64,000 bases of DNA from Phenylobacterium hankyongense (GTDB taxonomy: Bacteria > Pseudomonadota > Alphaproteobacteria > Caulobacterales > Caulobacteraceae). Under the pieces are notes generated by a model, which was not told where the DNA came from, searched no databases, and saw only the letters and a list, made by a program, of their open reading frames with translations. Positions within the stretch are counted from its first letter, which is position 1; each line of letters begins with the position of its first letter. This document shows positions 19,483 through 26,353 of the stretch, piece after piece. Position numbers and translations under genes: made by a program. Location of the stretch: NCBI RefSeq assembly GCF_003254505.1, contig NZ_QFYP01000001.1, forward strand, positions 1,720,001 to 1,784,000, given 5' to 3'.

Positions 19483-20061
19483 ATGAAACTCTCCCTCGCC
19501 GTTCTCGCCGCCGCCGGCCTCGCCTCGGGAGCCTCCGGCGCCCTGGCTCAGGCCTATGAGGCGGCCCCCGTCGTCCACGCCGAGGCGACCTCCGGCTCCG
19601 CGGCCAGCGTCAGCGCCAGCATGGACGTCGCGGCGCCGCCGGCCGTGGTGTTCGCCACCCTGCGCGACTGCGAGCACGCCACCTCGTTCATGCCCCGGCT
19701 GATCAGCTGCAAGGTGCTGCAGAAGGGGCCGGGCGACCGCTGGGAGATCCGCGAGCACCGCCTGAAGGGCGGCCTGTTGAAGTCGGAGATGCGCAATGTC
19801 TTCCGCGCCGACTTCGACGCGCCCCGGTCGCTGTCCTTCCACCGCGTGGCGGGCGACTGGAAGACCTCGCAAGGGCAATGGCGGCTGACGCCGATCGATG
19901 GCGGCAAGGGCTCGCACGTCGCCTACCACACCGACGTGGCGGTGAACGGGCCGGTCCCCGTCAGCATGGTGCGCTCGGCGGTCGCCAAGGGCATGCCCGA
20001 GGCCATGCTGGCGCTGCGGCGCGAGAGCGTCGCCCGGGCCGGCCGGGACAAGCGATCCTGA
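19483..20061 (+). CDS. Exported SRPBCC (START-like) family protein
   Basis: A 192-residue protein with a signal peptide (1-22) and a polyketide-cyclase/START-type fold: VSASMDVAAPPAVVFATLRD opens the first strand and helix, and the C-terminal helix has MVRSAVAKGMPEAMLALR. Such domains bind hydrophobic ligands; the ligand is unknown. A similar exported SRPBCC protein is encoded at 56893-57456. The downstream methyltransferase overlaps or abuts its end. Confidence 0.75.
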   Translation: MKLSLAVLAAAGLASGASGALAQAYEAAPVVHAEATSGSAASVSASMDVAAPPAVVFATLRDCEHATSFMPRLISCKVLQKGPGDRWEIREHRLKGGLLKSEMRNVFRADFDAPRSLSFHRVAGDWKTSQGQWRLTPIDGGKGSHVAYHTDVAVNGPVPVSMVRSAVAKGMPEAMLALRRESVARAGRDKRS

Positions 20062-21005
20062 CCGGCGCCCACCTCACCGATCCGGTCGACCAGGCGCGCC
20101 TGGCGGTCCTCCGCGGCCTGGCCGAGAAAGCCTATGGCTTCACCACGCCCGCGCCGAACACCTACCGCCGGATCCTGCTCGGGCGCCGCGGCCGGGCGGC
20201 CCGCGACCTGGCCGACGTCTTCGGCTGGAACCTGCGCTTCACGCCGGACCTGGTGGGCGCCCGTCTCTTCGACCTGATGCTCGAGGGGCAGATGCTCCGG
20301 CCCTCGGGCCCGGGGTTCGTGAGCACCCTGGCGGTTGCCGCCGTGGGGCGCCTGCTGTTCCTGCACACCAGCCTGCGGGCGAGGACGCCCGACGCGGTGT
20401 TTTTCGGCCCCGACAGCTACCGCTTCGCCGATTTCATCCGCGCGGAGATGCCGACCCTGGCCGCCGGCGCGACGATCCTCGACCTCGGCGCCGGCTCCGG
20501 CGTCGGCGGCCTGGTCGCCGCGACGCTGGCGCCGCAGGGCCAACTGGTGCTCAGCGACCGCAACCCGCGGGCGCTGCGGCTGGCGGCCGTCAACGCCGCC
20601 TTCGCCGACCGCGCCGCCGTGCTGCACGAGGGCGACGGCGCCCCCGACCAGCCGCGCTCGCTCGATCTCGTCGTCGCCAATCCGCCCTACGTCGGCGGCG
20701 CCCGCGGCCCGATCTACAGCCACGGCGGCGGCCGTCGCGGCGAGGCGATTTCCCTGCGCTGGGCGGCCCAGGCGATGGAGCGCCTCGCCCCCGGCGGCGC
20801 GCTGCTGCTCTACACCGGCAGCGCCATCGTCCGCGGCAACGATCCGCTGCGCGAGGGCCTGGCGCGGGCCTGCGACACCGCCGGCTGCGACCTGGCGTAC
20901 CGCGAGCTCGACCCCGACGTGTTCCCCAGCCTGCTGCTGAAGCCCGCCTACTGGGGGGTCGAGCGCATCGCCGCCGTGGGCGCGGTCGCGGTCCGGCGGG
21001 CCTGA
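20058..21005 (+). CDS. HemK/PrmC-like SAM-dependent methyltransferase
   Basis: A class I methyltransferase with motif I LDLGAGSGVGGLVAA and the NPPY tetrapeptide (VVANPPYVGG) typical of N-methylation of glutamine, adenine or similar planar nitrogens. A helical N-terminal domain precedes it, as in HemK/PrmC. The exact start is unclear: the family-like sequence starts at about 20058, where only a CTG is available; the nearest in-frame ATG is at 19878, deep inside the SRPBCC gene, and the 60 residues it would add are Arg-rich and unlike a protein. Function as a release-factor methylase is not certain. Confidence 0.75.
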   Translation: MTGAHLTDPVDQARLAVLRGLAEKAYGFTTPAPNTYRRILLGRRGRAARDLADVFGWNLRFTPDLVGARLFDLMLEGQMLRPSGPGFVSTLAVAAVGRLLFLHTSLRARTPDAVFFGPDSYRFADFIRAEMPTLAAGATILDLGAGSGVGGLVAATLAPQGQLVLSDRNPRALRLAAVNAAFADRAAVLHEGDGAPDQPRSLDLVVANPPYVGGARGPIYSHGGGRRGEAISLRWAAQAMERLAPGGALLLYTGSAIVRGNDPLREGLARACDTAGCDLAYRELDPDVFPSLLLKPAYWGVERIAAVGAVAVRRA

Positions 21006-21010
21006 CCCAA

Positions 21011-21035
21011 GGAACTTCGTCCAGCCCGGGACGTA
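21011..21035 (+). promoter_or_regulatory. EcfG/sigma-T-like promoter
   Basis: GGAAC, 16 bp, then CGTA matches the alphaproteobacterial general-stress consensus GGAAC-N16/17-CGTT except for the last base. It lies about 60 bp upstream of the TTG start at 21096, just after the methyltransferase stop, and points at the ATP-grasp-like gene. Confidence 0.45.
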
Positions 21036-21095
21036 TGGCGAAGGTGCGTTCGTCATCCTCGACGACCGCCGCCCTGATGGTCCTGGAGGGCCCTG

Positions 21096-22163
21096 TTGTC
21101 CGAGCCCGCCCTCGCCTCCTCGCTGCGCACCCCCCATCCGGAGCGGGAGGCGGGCGGCCCCTTGCGCGTCCCCCGGCGGCGCGGCTCCTGGCTGTCCGAC
21201 TTCCGGTTCGCCAAGGGGCGGGTCGAGGTGTTCGACACCGGCGCTGACCTGGTACTCGACCGCACGCTGGTCGGCGAGGCGCTGGTCTGGTTCGGCTACC
21301 ACCTGGTGGTCCGCGCCCGGTCCTGGACGATGCGGCTGCTGCGCCGGGACGCGCCGCGGGTGTGGTTCGCGCCGCACACCCCCAGGCCCTGGTACCTGGT
21401 CTGGGCAGCCATGGCCTGGGCCGGAGTGCGGATCGCCTCCTCGCCCGACAAGGCCGACGCCGCCTTCGCCTTCGAGGACGCCACCTGGTCGGAACGCCAG
21501 GTCCCGCCGCTGCTGCCGGCGTTCAACTTCCGCTGCCCGGACATCTCCAAGTCGCGGGTCGCCGCGGTGTTCGAGGCGGTGTTCGGCTATCCGCTGGCGG
21601 TGGATCCGGCGACCTGGTCGGGCGAGGCCGTCGAGAAGAGCGAGCTGAACGGCGCCCACGACGGCCGGATCGTGTCCTGCCCCACCGCTCGCCGCGCCGG
21701 TCAGCACTACCAGCGGCTGATCGACACCACGGACGACGCCTGCGCCTACGACCTGCGGACCGCCTGCGTCGGCGGCGCGCCGGTCGCCGTCTGGATCAAG
21801 CGCAAGCCCTCCGACAACCGCTTCTCGATCCACAATCTGTCGGTGACCCTGCAGACCCCGGCCGAGGTGTTCAGTCCCGAGGAGATCGCGCGGATCACCC
21901 GTTTCCTGGCCGCCATGCACATCGACTGGGCGGGCCTGGACATACTGCGCGACCGCCACAGCGGCCGCATCTACATCGTCGACGTCAACAAGACCGACGT
22001 CGGGCCGATCATCGCCCTGAGCTTCGCCGACAAGATCCGATCGACGGTCCGCCTGGCCCGGGCGCTCGACGCCCTGCTGCCGGCGCGCGCCAAGGCGCCG
22101 GCCCGGCGGCGTCCGCAGCGGGCCGGCCCGCCGACTCGCCTTTCGCCGCCGGCTCCGCTATAG
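21096..22163 (+). CDS. ATP-grasp-like protein of unknown function
   Basis: A 355-residue protein I cannot assign to a named family. The C-terminal third resembles the metal- and ATP-binding end of ATP-grasp ligases: FLAAMHIDWAGLDILRDRHS is followed by GRIYIVDVNKTDVGP, where the Asp and Asn would bind magnesium. An earlier VAVWIKRKPSDNRF stretch fits the ATP-grasp lysine strand. The start is a TTG at 21096 with GGAGGG six bases upstream. A candidate stress promoter precedes it. Its stop is only 10 bp before the histidine leader ORF, so it may share transcripts with the his region. Confidence 0.6.
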   Translation: MSEPALASSLRTPHPEREAGGPLRVPRRRGSWLSDFRFAKGRVEVFDTGADLVLDRTLVGEALVWFGYHLVVRARSWTMRLLRRDAPRVWFAPHTPRPWYLVWAAMAWAGVRIASSPDKADAAFAFEDATWSERQVPPLLPAFNFRCPDISKSRVAAVFEAVFGYPLAVDPATWSGEAVEKSELNGAHDGRIVSCPTARRAGQHYQRLIDTTDDACAYDLRTACVGGAPVAVWIKRKPSDNRFSIHNLSVTLQTPAEVFSPEEIARITRFLAAMHIDWAGLDILRDRHSGRIYIVDVNKTDVGPIIALSFADKIRSTVRLARALDALLPARAKAPARRRPQRAGPPTRLSPPAPL

Positions 22164-22172
22164 GCCGCCCCG

Positions 22173-22250
22173 ATGACCCGCTTCGCGCACCATCACGGCC
22201 ACGCCCACCATCCGACCCTCGCGGGATCGGCTTGGGTTCGCTTGGCCTGA
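22173..22250 (+). CDS. hisL: Histidine leader peptide (his attenuator)
   Basis: A 25-codon ORF in which six of the eight residues at positions 6-13 are histidine (HHHGHAHH). Such runs are the sensor of histidine attenuators: ribosomes stall there when charged histidyl-tRNA is scarce. The ORF ends inside the loop of the antiterminator hairpin described in the next entries, exactly as attenuation requires. It starts 10 bp after the upstream gene and has only a weak TAGG ribosome site. Confidence 0.85.
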   Translation: MTRFAHHHGHAHHPTLAGSAWVRLA

Positions 22251-22273
22251 CGCGAACCCTCTCCGAGCCCCGC
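22221..22273 (+). promoter_or_regulatory. Antiterminator hairpin of the his attenuator
   Basis: An outer stem (GCGGG..CGG at 22221-22230 with CCG..CCCGC at 22263-22273) encloses a perfect eight-pair inner stem, GGGTTCGC (22234-22241) with GCGAACCC (22252-22259). The 3' strand includes the 5' arm of the terminator, so the two structures exclude one another. A ribosome stalled on the histidine codons leaves this hairpin free to form; one that reaches the stop codon at 22248 covers its left arm. Confidence 0.7.
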
Positions 22274-22298
22274 CGATGCGGACGGGGCTTGCTGCTTT
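22266..22298 (+). terminator. his attenuator terminator
   Basis: AGCCCCG (22266-22272) pairs with CGGGGCT (22283-22289), with further inner pairing, followed by the short pyrimidine tract TGCTGCTTT. It lies between the leader ORF and hisS. The U-run is weak, as is common in this GC-rich group, but position and overlap with the antiterminator support the role. Confidence 0.65.
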
Positions 22299-22338
22299 AG
22301 GCCCCCTCCGTCGCCCCTTCCTGCAAAGGACCCGACGC

Positions 22339-22395
22339 ATGGATCGCCTTCCTTCCTTGAGCGCCCGCCCGGCACGGGCTAAGCGCGCCCCATGA
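22339..22395 (+). CDS. Short upstream ORF overlapping hisS start
   Basis: An 18-codon ORF with a good Shine-Dalgarno (AAAGGA nine bases before its ATG) whose stop TGA overlaps the hisS ATG (ATGA). hisS itself has no visible Shine-Dalgarno: the bases before it read GCTAAGCGCGCCCC. This suggests that hisS is translated by coupling to this ORF. The peptide is basic (DRLPSLSARPARAKRAP) and resembles nothing known to me. Confidence 0.5.
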   Translation: MDRLPSLSARPARAKRAP

Positions 22396-23879
22396 GCACC
22401 GACGCCCCTCGCCCCGAGGCCCGCAACCCGCGCGGCTTCGTCGACCGCCGCGCCCGCGACCTGGTGGCCGAGCGCCGGATCCTGGCCGCCGTGTCCTCGG
22501 TCTACGAGCGCTATGGCTTCGAGCCGCTGGAGACCGGGGCCTTCGAGTACGCCGATGCGCTCGGCAAGTTCCTGCCCGACGCCGACCGGCCGAACGAAGG
22601 CGTCTTCGCGCTCCAGGACGACGCAGATTCTGAAGGTGGCGGGCAGTGGATGGCGCTGCGCTACGACCTCACCGCGCCCTTGGCCCGCTTCGCCGCCCAG
22701 AACTGGGAGACCCTGCCCAAGCCGTTCCGCCGCTACGCCTACGGGCCGGTGTGGCGCAACGAGAAGCCGGGTCCCGGCCGCTACCGCGAGTTCGTGCAGT
22801 GCGACGCCGACACCGTCGGCTCCGCGCGACCCGAGGCCGACGCCGAGATCATCGCCATGGCCGTCGAGGGGCTGGAGGCCGCCGGTCTGCCGGCCGGCAC
22901 CGCGATCCTGAAGATCAACAACCGCAAACTGCTCAACGGCCTGATGGCCGCGGCGGGGGTCAGCGACGACGGCCAGAAGCTGGCGGTGCTGCGCGCCGTC
23001 GACAAGCTCGACCGCCTCGGCGCCGACGGCGTGCGCCTGCTGTTGGGCGAAGGCCGGCTGGACGAGTCCGGCGCCTTCACCAAGGGCGCGGGGCTGAACG
23101 CCTCTGCGGCCGAGCGGGTGCTGGCCTTCACCGCCGCCGGCGTCGGCGGGCGGCGCGAGACCCTCGATGCGCTCGCCAACGTGGTGGGCGGCTCGGCCGA
23201 GGGCGACGAGGGGCTGGCCGAGCTGGCGGCGATCGACGCGGCGCTCACCGGCCTGGGCGTCGGTCCCGACCGCGCCAGCATCGACCCCTCGGTGGTCCGC
23301 GGCCTGGAATACTACACCGGCCCGGTGTTCGAGGCCGAGCTGCTGCTGCAGACCCTGGACGAGCGTGGCCAGCCGATGCGGTTCGGCTCGATCGGGGGCG
23401 GCGGGCGCTACGACGACCTGGTGGCGCGCTTCACCGGCCAGCAAGTCCCGGCCACCGGCTTCTCGTTCGGCGTCTCGCGCCTCGCCACCGCCCTGAAGGC
23501 CGCCGGCCGCGACCTCGCCGCCGAGGTGCGCGGGCCGGTGGTGGTGATCGCCTTCGACCAGGCCCGGATGGCCGACTACTTCGCCGTCGCCGGCGAGCTG
23601 CGGGCCGCCGGCATCCCGGCCGAGGTCTACCTCGGCTCATCCGGCATGCGGCCGCAGATGAAGTACGCCGACCGCCGCCTGTCGCCCGCCGCGGTGATCA
23701 TCGGCGACGACGAGATCGCCGCCGGCACGGTGACGGTGAAGGACCTCGACCTCGGCCGCGAGCTGGCATCCGGCGTCACCGACAACGCCGCCTGGCGCGA
23801 GCAGCGGCCGGGGCAGGTCAATGTCCCGCGCGGCGAGCTGGTGGCCACCATCCGCAAGATCCTGGACGCCCGCCCATGA
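22392..23879 (+). CDS. hisS: Histidyl-tRNA synthetase
   Basis: Charges tRNA-His (495 aa, class II). Motif 2 (RYAYGPVWRNEKPGPGRYRE), the histidine-A motif (VVRGLEYYTGP) and the histidine-B/motif 3 region (GGGGRYDDLV) are all present, with an anticodon-binding domain from ~390. In the motif 2 loop the usual PQ is PG and the final FHQ is FVQ, changes associated with the alphaproteobacterial group whose tRNA-His lacks G-1. The gene is behind the attenuator and the small uORF, and its stop overlaps hisZ (ATGA). Confidence 0.95.
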   Translation: MSTDAPRPEARNPRGFVDRRARDLVAERRILAAVSSVYERYGFEPLETGAFEYADALGKFLPDADRPNEGVFALQDDADSEGGGQWMALRYDLTAPLARFAAQNWETLPKPFRRYAYGPVWRNEKPGPGRYREFVQCDADTVGSARPEADAEIIAMAVEGLEAAGLPAGTAILKINNRKLLNGLMAAAGVSDDGQKLAVLRAVDKLDRLGADGVRLLLGEGRLDESGAFTKGAGLNASAAERVLAFTAAGVGGRRETLDALANVVGGSAEGDEGLAELAAIDAALTGLGVGPDRASIDPSVVRGLEYYTGPVFEAELLLQTLDERGQPMRFGSIGGGGRYDDLVARFTGQQVPATGFSFGVSRLATALKAAGRDLAAEVRGPVVVIAFDQARMADYFAVAGELRAAGIPAEVYLGSSGMRPQMKYADRRLSPAAVIIGDDEIAAGTVTVKDLDLGRELASGVTDNAAWREQRPGQVNVPRGELVATIRKILDARP

Positions 23880-25009
23880 GGACCGAGCCCGCCGTTCCGG
23901 CCGACGCCCTGGCCGCCATCCGCGCGCCGATGCTGGCGGCCGGCGCCGAGCCGGTCGACGCGCCGATCCTGCAGCCCCTGAACCTGCTGCTCGACCTGGC
24001 CGGCGAGGCCATGCGCGCCCGGCTGTTCGTGGTCCAGGCCGAGGGCGGCGCCGAAGCCTGCCTGCGCCCCGACTTCACCGTCGCCGTGGCCCGCGGCCAC
24101 CTGGAGCGCGGCGCCGCCGCCGGCCGCTACGTCTACGAAGGCCCCGCCTTCCGCGCCAGCCAGGGCTCCGACCGCGCCGAGGAATTCCTGCAGCTCGGCG
24201 TCGAGCTGTTCGACGCCGGCGCGGGGACCTCTGCCGACGCCGACGCCGAGATCGCGGCGCTCGCCTGGCGCTCGGCGCAGGCCGGCGGGCGGGACGACCT
24301 CACGCTCTGGCTGGGCGACGTCGGCCTGTTCGCCGCCTTCATCGACAGCCTGTCGCTGCCGGCGGCCCTCGCCGCGCGGCTGACCCGGGTCGCCGGGCGT
24401 CCGCGCCTGCTGAACGCCGAACTGGCCAGGGCCGGGGAGCCGGCGCGGCCGGCCAGCGGCGGCCAACTGGCGGCCCTGCTCTCCAGCCTCGGCGAGGACA
24501 AGGCCGCCACCCTGCTGGAAGAGGTCTGGTCCCTGGCCGGCGTCGAACCGGTCGGCGGGCGCGGGCCGGGCGAGATCGCCGCGCGCCTGGTGCGCCGGGC
24601 CGAAGCCGCCGACGCCGCGGCGCTCACCGAAGCCCAGGCCCGCGCCATCGCCGACTTCATGGCCATCTCCGACGCCCCGGCCGCCGGCCTGGCGCGGGTG
24701 CGCGAACTGGCCGGCGCCAAGGGCAAGGCCCTCGAGGCGGCCCTGGCCGACTGGCGGGTCCGGCTGGAGCAGCTCGCGGCCGTAGTCCCCGCCGAGCGCC
24801 TGCGCTTCGCCCCGGCGCTTGGCCACGCCTTCGACTACTACGACGGCCTGACCTTCGAGGTGCGCAGCCAGGCCCTGGGCGCCGGCCGCCCGGTGGCCGT
24901 CGGCGGCCGCTACGACGGCCTCCTGGCCCGCCTCGGCGGAGCCTCGGGCGCACGCGCGGTGGGCTGCATGGTGCGGCCCTGGCGCGCCTTCTCCGGAGGC
25001 GAGGCATGA
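23876..25009 (+). CDS. hisZ: ATP phosphoribosyltransferase regulatory subunit
   Basis: A 377-residue HisRS paralogue that activates and gives histidine feedback to the short form of HisG. It shares the class II synthetase core (RLFVVQAEGGAEACLRPDFTVAVARGHL, FDYYDGLTFEV, GGRYDGLLARLGG) but lacks the anticodon domain, as HisZ does. ATGA overlaps link it to hisS before it and hisG after it, so the three are one transcript. HisZ presence implies that HisG is of the short, HisZ-dependent type. Confidence 0.93.
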   Translation: MRTEPAVPADALAAIRAPMLAAGAEPVDAPILQPLNLLLDLAGEAMRARLFVVQAEGGAEACLRPDFTVAVARGHLERGAAAGRYVYEGPAFRASQGSDRAEEFLQLGVELFDAGAGTSADADAEIAALAWRSAQAGGRDDLTLWLGDVGLFAAFIDSLSLPAALAARLTRVAGRPRLLNAELARAGEPARPASGGQLAALLSSLGEDKAATLLEEVWSLAGVEPVGGRGPGEIAARLVRRAEAADAAALTEAQARAIADFMAISDAPAAGLARVRELAGAKGKALEAALADWRVRLEQLAAVVPAERLRFAPALGHAFDYYDGLTFEVRSQALGAGRPVAVGGRYDGLLARLGGASGARAVGCMVRPWRAFSGGEA

Positions 25010-25959
25010 GCGGTCCGCTGATCATCGCCGTGCCCTCCAAGGGACGGCTGAAGGAACAGGTCGAGGCCTGGCTGGCCGACTGCGGCGTCCCGCTGCAGGT
25101 CAGCGGCGGGTCGCGTGGCTACATCGCCAGCCTGAAGGGCGTGCCCGACGCCCAGGTCCGCCTGCTCTCGGCCGGCGACATCGCCGAGGCCCTGGACGCC
25201 GGCGAGGTCCACCTCGGCGTCACCGGCGAGGACCTGCTGCGCGAGCGGGGCCCGGAGCTCGACGCCCGGGTGCTGCTGCTGCGGCCGCTGGGCTTCGGCC
25301 GCGCCGACCTGGTGGTGGCCGCGCCCAAGAGCTGGCTCGACGTCGACACCATGGCCGACCTGGAGGAGGTGGCGCACGACTACCTGGCGCGCACCGGCCG
25401 GCGCATGCGGGTGGCCACCAAGTACCTGGCCCAGACCCGCGCCTTCTTCGCCCGCCACGGGGTGGTCGACTACCGGATCACTGAGTCCGGCGGCGCCACC
25501 GAAGGCGCGCCGGCGACCGGGGCGGCGGAGCTGGTGGTCGACATCACCACCACCGGCGCCACCCTGCAGGCCAACGGCCTGAAGGTGCTCTCCGACGGCC
25601 TGATCCTGAAGAGCCAGGCCCAGCTCGCCGCCAGCCTGAAGGCCGGTTGGAGCAAGGCGCAGCTGGCCGCCGCCGAGCGCCTGCTGCGGGCGGTCGAGGC
25701 CCGCGCCAGCGCGCTGAAGAGCGCCACGCTGGTGTGGCCCGCCAACGGCGGGGCCGCGGAGGCTGAGGCCGTGGACCGGCTGGTGGCGGCCGGAGCCTCC
25801 AAACGTCCCAACGGGCTGCTGGTGGAGGCGGCCGAGATCGCCGCCGCCGCCGCCGCCCTGACCCTGGCCGGCCTCGGGCCGGTCACCGCCGCGCGGCCGG
25901 ATTTCGTGTACGAGGTCGGCTGCCCGCCCTTCGAGGCGCTCGTAGACGCCGTTCTTTGA
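25006..25959 (+). CDS. hisG: ATP phosphoribosyltransferase, catalytic subunit
   Basis: First enzyme of histidine synthesis: ATP plus PRPP to phosphoribosyl-ATP. The N-terminus IIAVPSKGRLKE, the central GVTGEDLLRE and the PRPP loop (LVVDITTTGATLQANGL) are canonical. It is 317 residues, about 90 more than the 200-230 typical of the short form; the extra C-terminal part (from ~residue 220) is Ala-rich and not an obvious ACT-like regulatory domain of the long form. The ATG overlaps the hisZ stop, with GGAGGCGAGGC upstream. Confidence 0.93.
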   Translation: MSGPLIIAVPSKGRLKEQVEAWLADCGVPLQVSGGSRGYIASLKGVPDAQVRLLSAGDIAEALDAGEVHLGVTGEDLLRERGPELDARVLLLRPLGFGRADLVVAAPKSWLDVDTMADLEEVAHDYLARTGRRMRVATKYLAQTRAFFARHGVVDYRITESGGATEGAPATGAAELVVDITTTGATLQANGLKVLSDGLILKSQAQLAASLKAGWSKAQLAAAERLLRAVEARASALKSATLVWPANGGAAEAEAVDRLVAAGASKRPNGLLVEAAEIAAAAAALTLAGLGPVTAARPDFVYEVGCPPFEALVDAVL

Positions 25960-25986
25960 CTCACGCGTCAAAAAATAGCGTACAAT
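25956..25986 (+). promoter_or_regulatory. Sigma-70-like promoter at the end of hisG
   Basis: TTGACT and TACAAT are separated by 19 bp, close to ideal -35 and -10 hexamers, with the hisG stop codon inside the -35. The region is unusually AT-rich for this genome. TTGAC-TCACGC-GTCAA also forms an inverted repeat over the -35, which could be an operator. Confidence 0.5.
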
Positions 25987-25992
25987 TTGGGC

Positions 25993-26204
25993 TCGCGGAC
26001 GAGATTCTGACCAACTGTTGCCCAGAACCGGCGCACGGCCCGTTGACTCGGGCAGAAAATTGCCGTTCCTTCATCTTGCGAGAGACAAGACGGCGACTAA
26101 GTCCAGAAGTCTCCGGCGTTTCGGGGAGGAAACGCCCGCTCTTCAGAGCGACTGCTCAAAAATAAGGCCCGCTGCGATTATCCCCCGCAGCGGGCCAAAT
26201 TTTT
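25993..26204 (+). ncRNA. Candidate small RNA between hisG and pepO
   Basis: About 210 nt bounded by a promoter-like sequence and a strong intrinsic terminator, with no convincing ORF. Predicted stem-loops include GCCCG-UUGACU-CGGGC, GGCGUUU-CGGGGAGG-AAACGCC with an exposed purine-rich loop, and GCUC-UUCA-GAGC. GC content is visibly lower than in the neighbouring genes. I cannot match it to a known RNA family; it could instead be an untranslated 3' region of hisG. The boundaries are estimates. Confidence 0.45.
26166..26204 (+). terminator. Strong bidirectional intrinsic terminator
   Basis: GGCCCGCTGCG pairs perfectly over 11 bp with CGCAGCGGGCC across a 9-nt loop, followed by AAATTTTT. On the other strand the hairpin is followed by TTATTTTTG, so it can also stop transcripts coming from pepO. 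It ends the hisG/sRNA transcription unit. Confidence 0.9.
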
Positions 26205-26273
26205 GCCCCGAGCCATTTTCGACAAATGAGTCAAAATCGCCCTGTCTGAGCGGGGCGACCCGCGGCCAGGCGA

Positions 26274-26316
26274 GCGGGGTGGGTGAGGCCGAGACTCTCT
26301 GCCGGCCCCACCCCGC
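26274..26316. terminator. Long inverted repeat downstream of pepO
   Basis: GCGGGGTGGG and CCCACCCCGC form a perfect 10-bp stem around 23 nt. It lies 38 bp beyond the pepO stop on its transcript. No U-tract follows, so it may be a stability hairpin in front of the bidirectional terminator at 26166-26204. Confidence 0.4.
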
Positions 26317-26353
26317 CCGTCTCGGGCGTCGCCCCATCAGGGGCGGGAGATCC

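Noticed and set aside
25956..26165. Small ORF of about 69 codons after hisG
   Set aside because: No ribosome site, odd composition, and it overlaps the promoter-like element; a non-coding RNA explains the region better.
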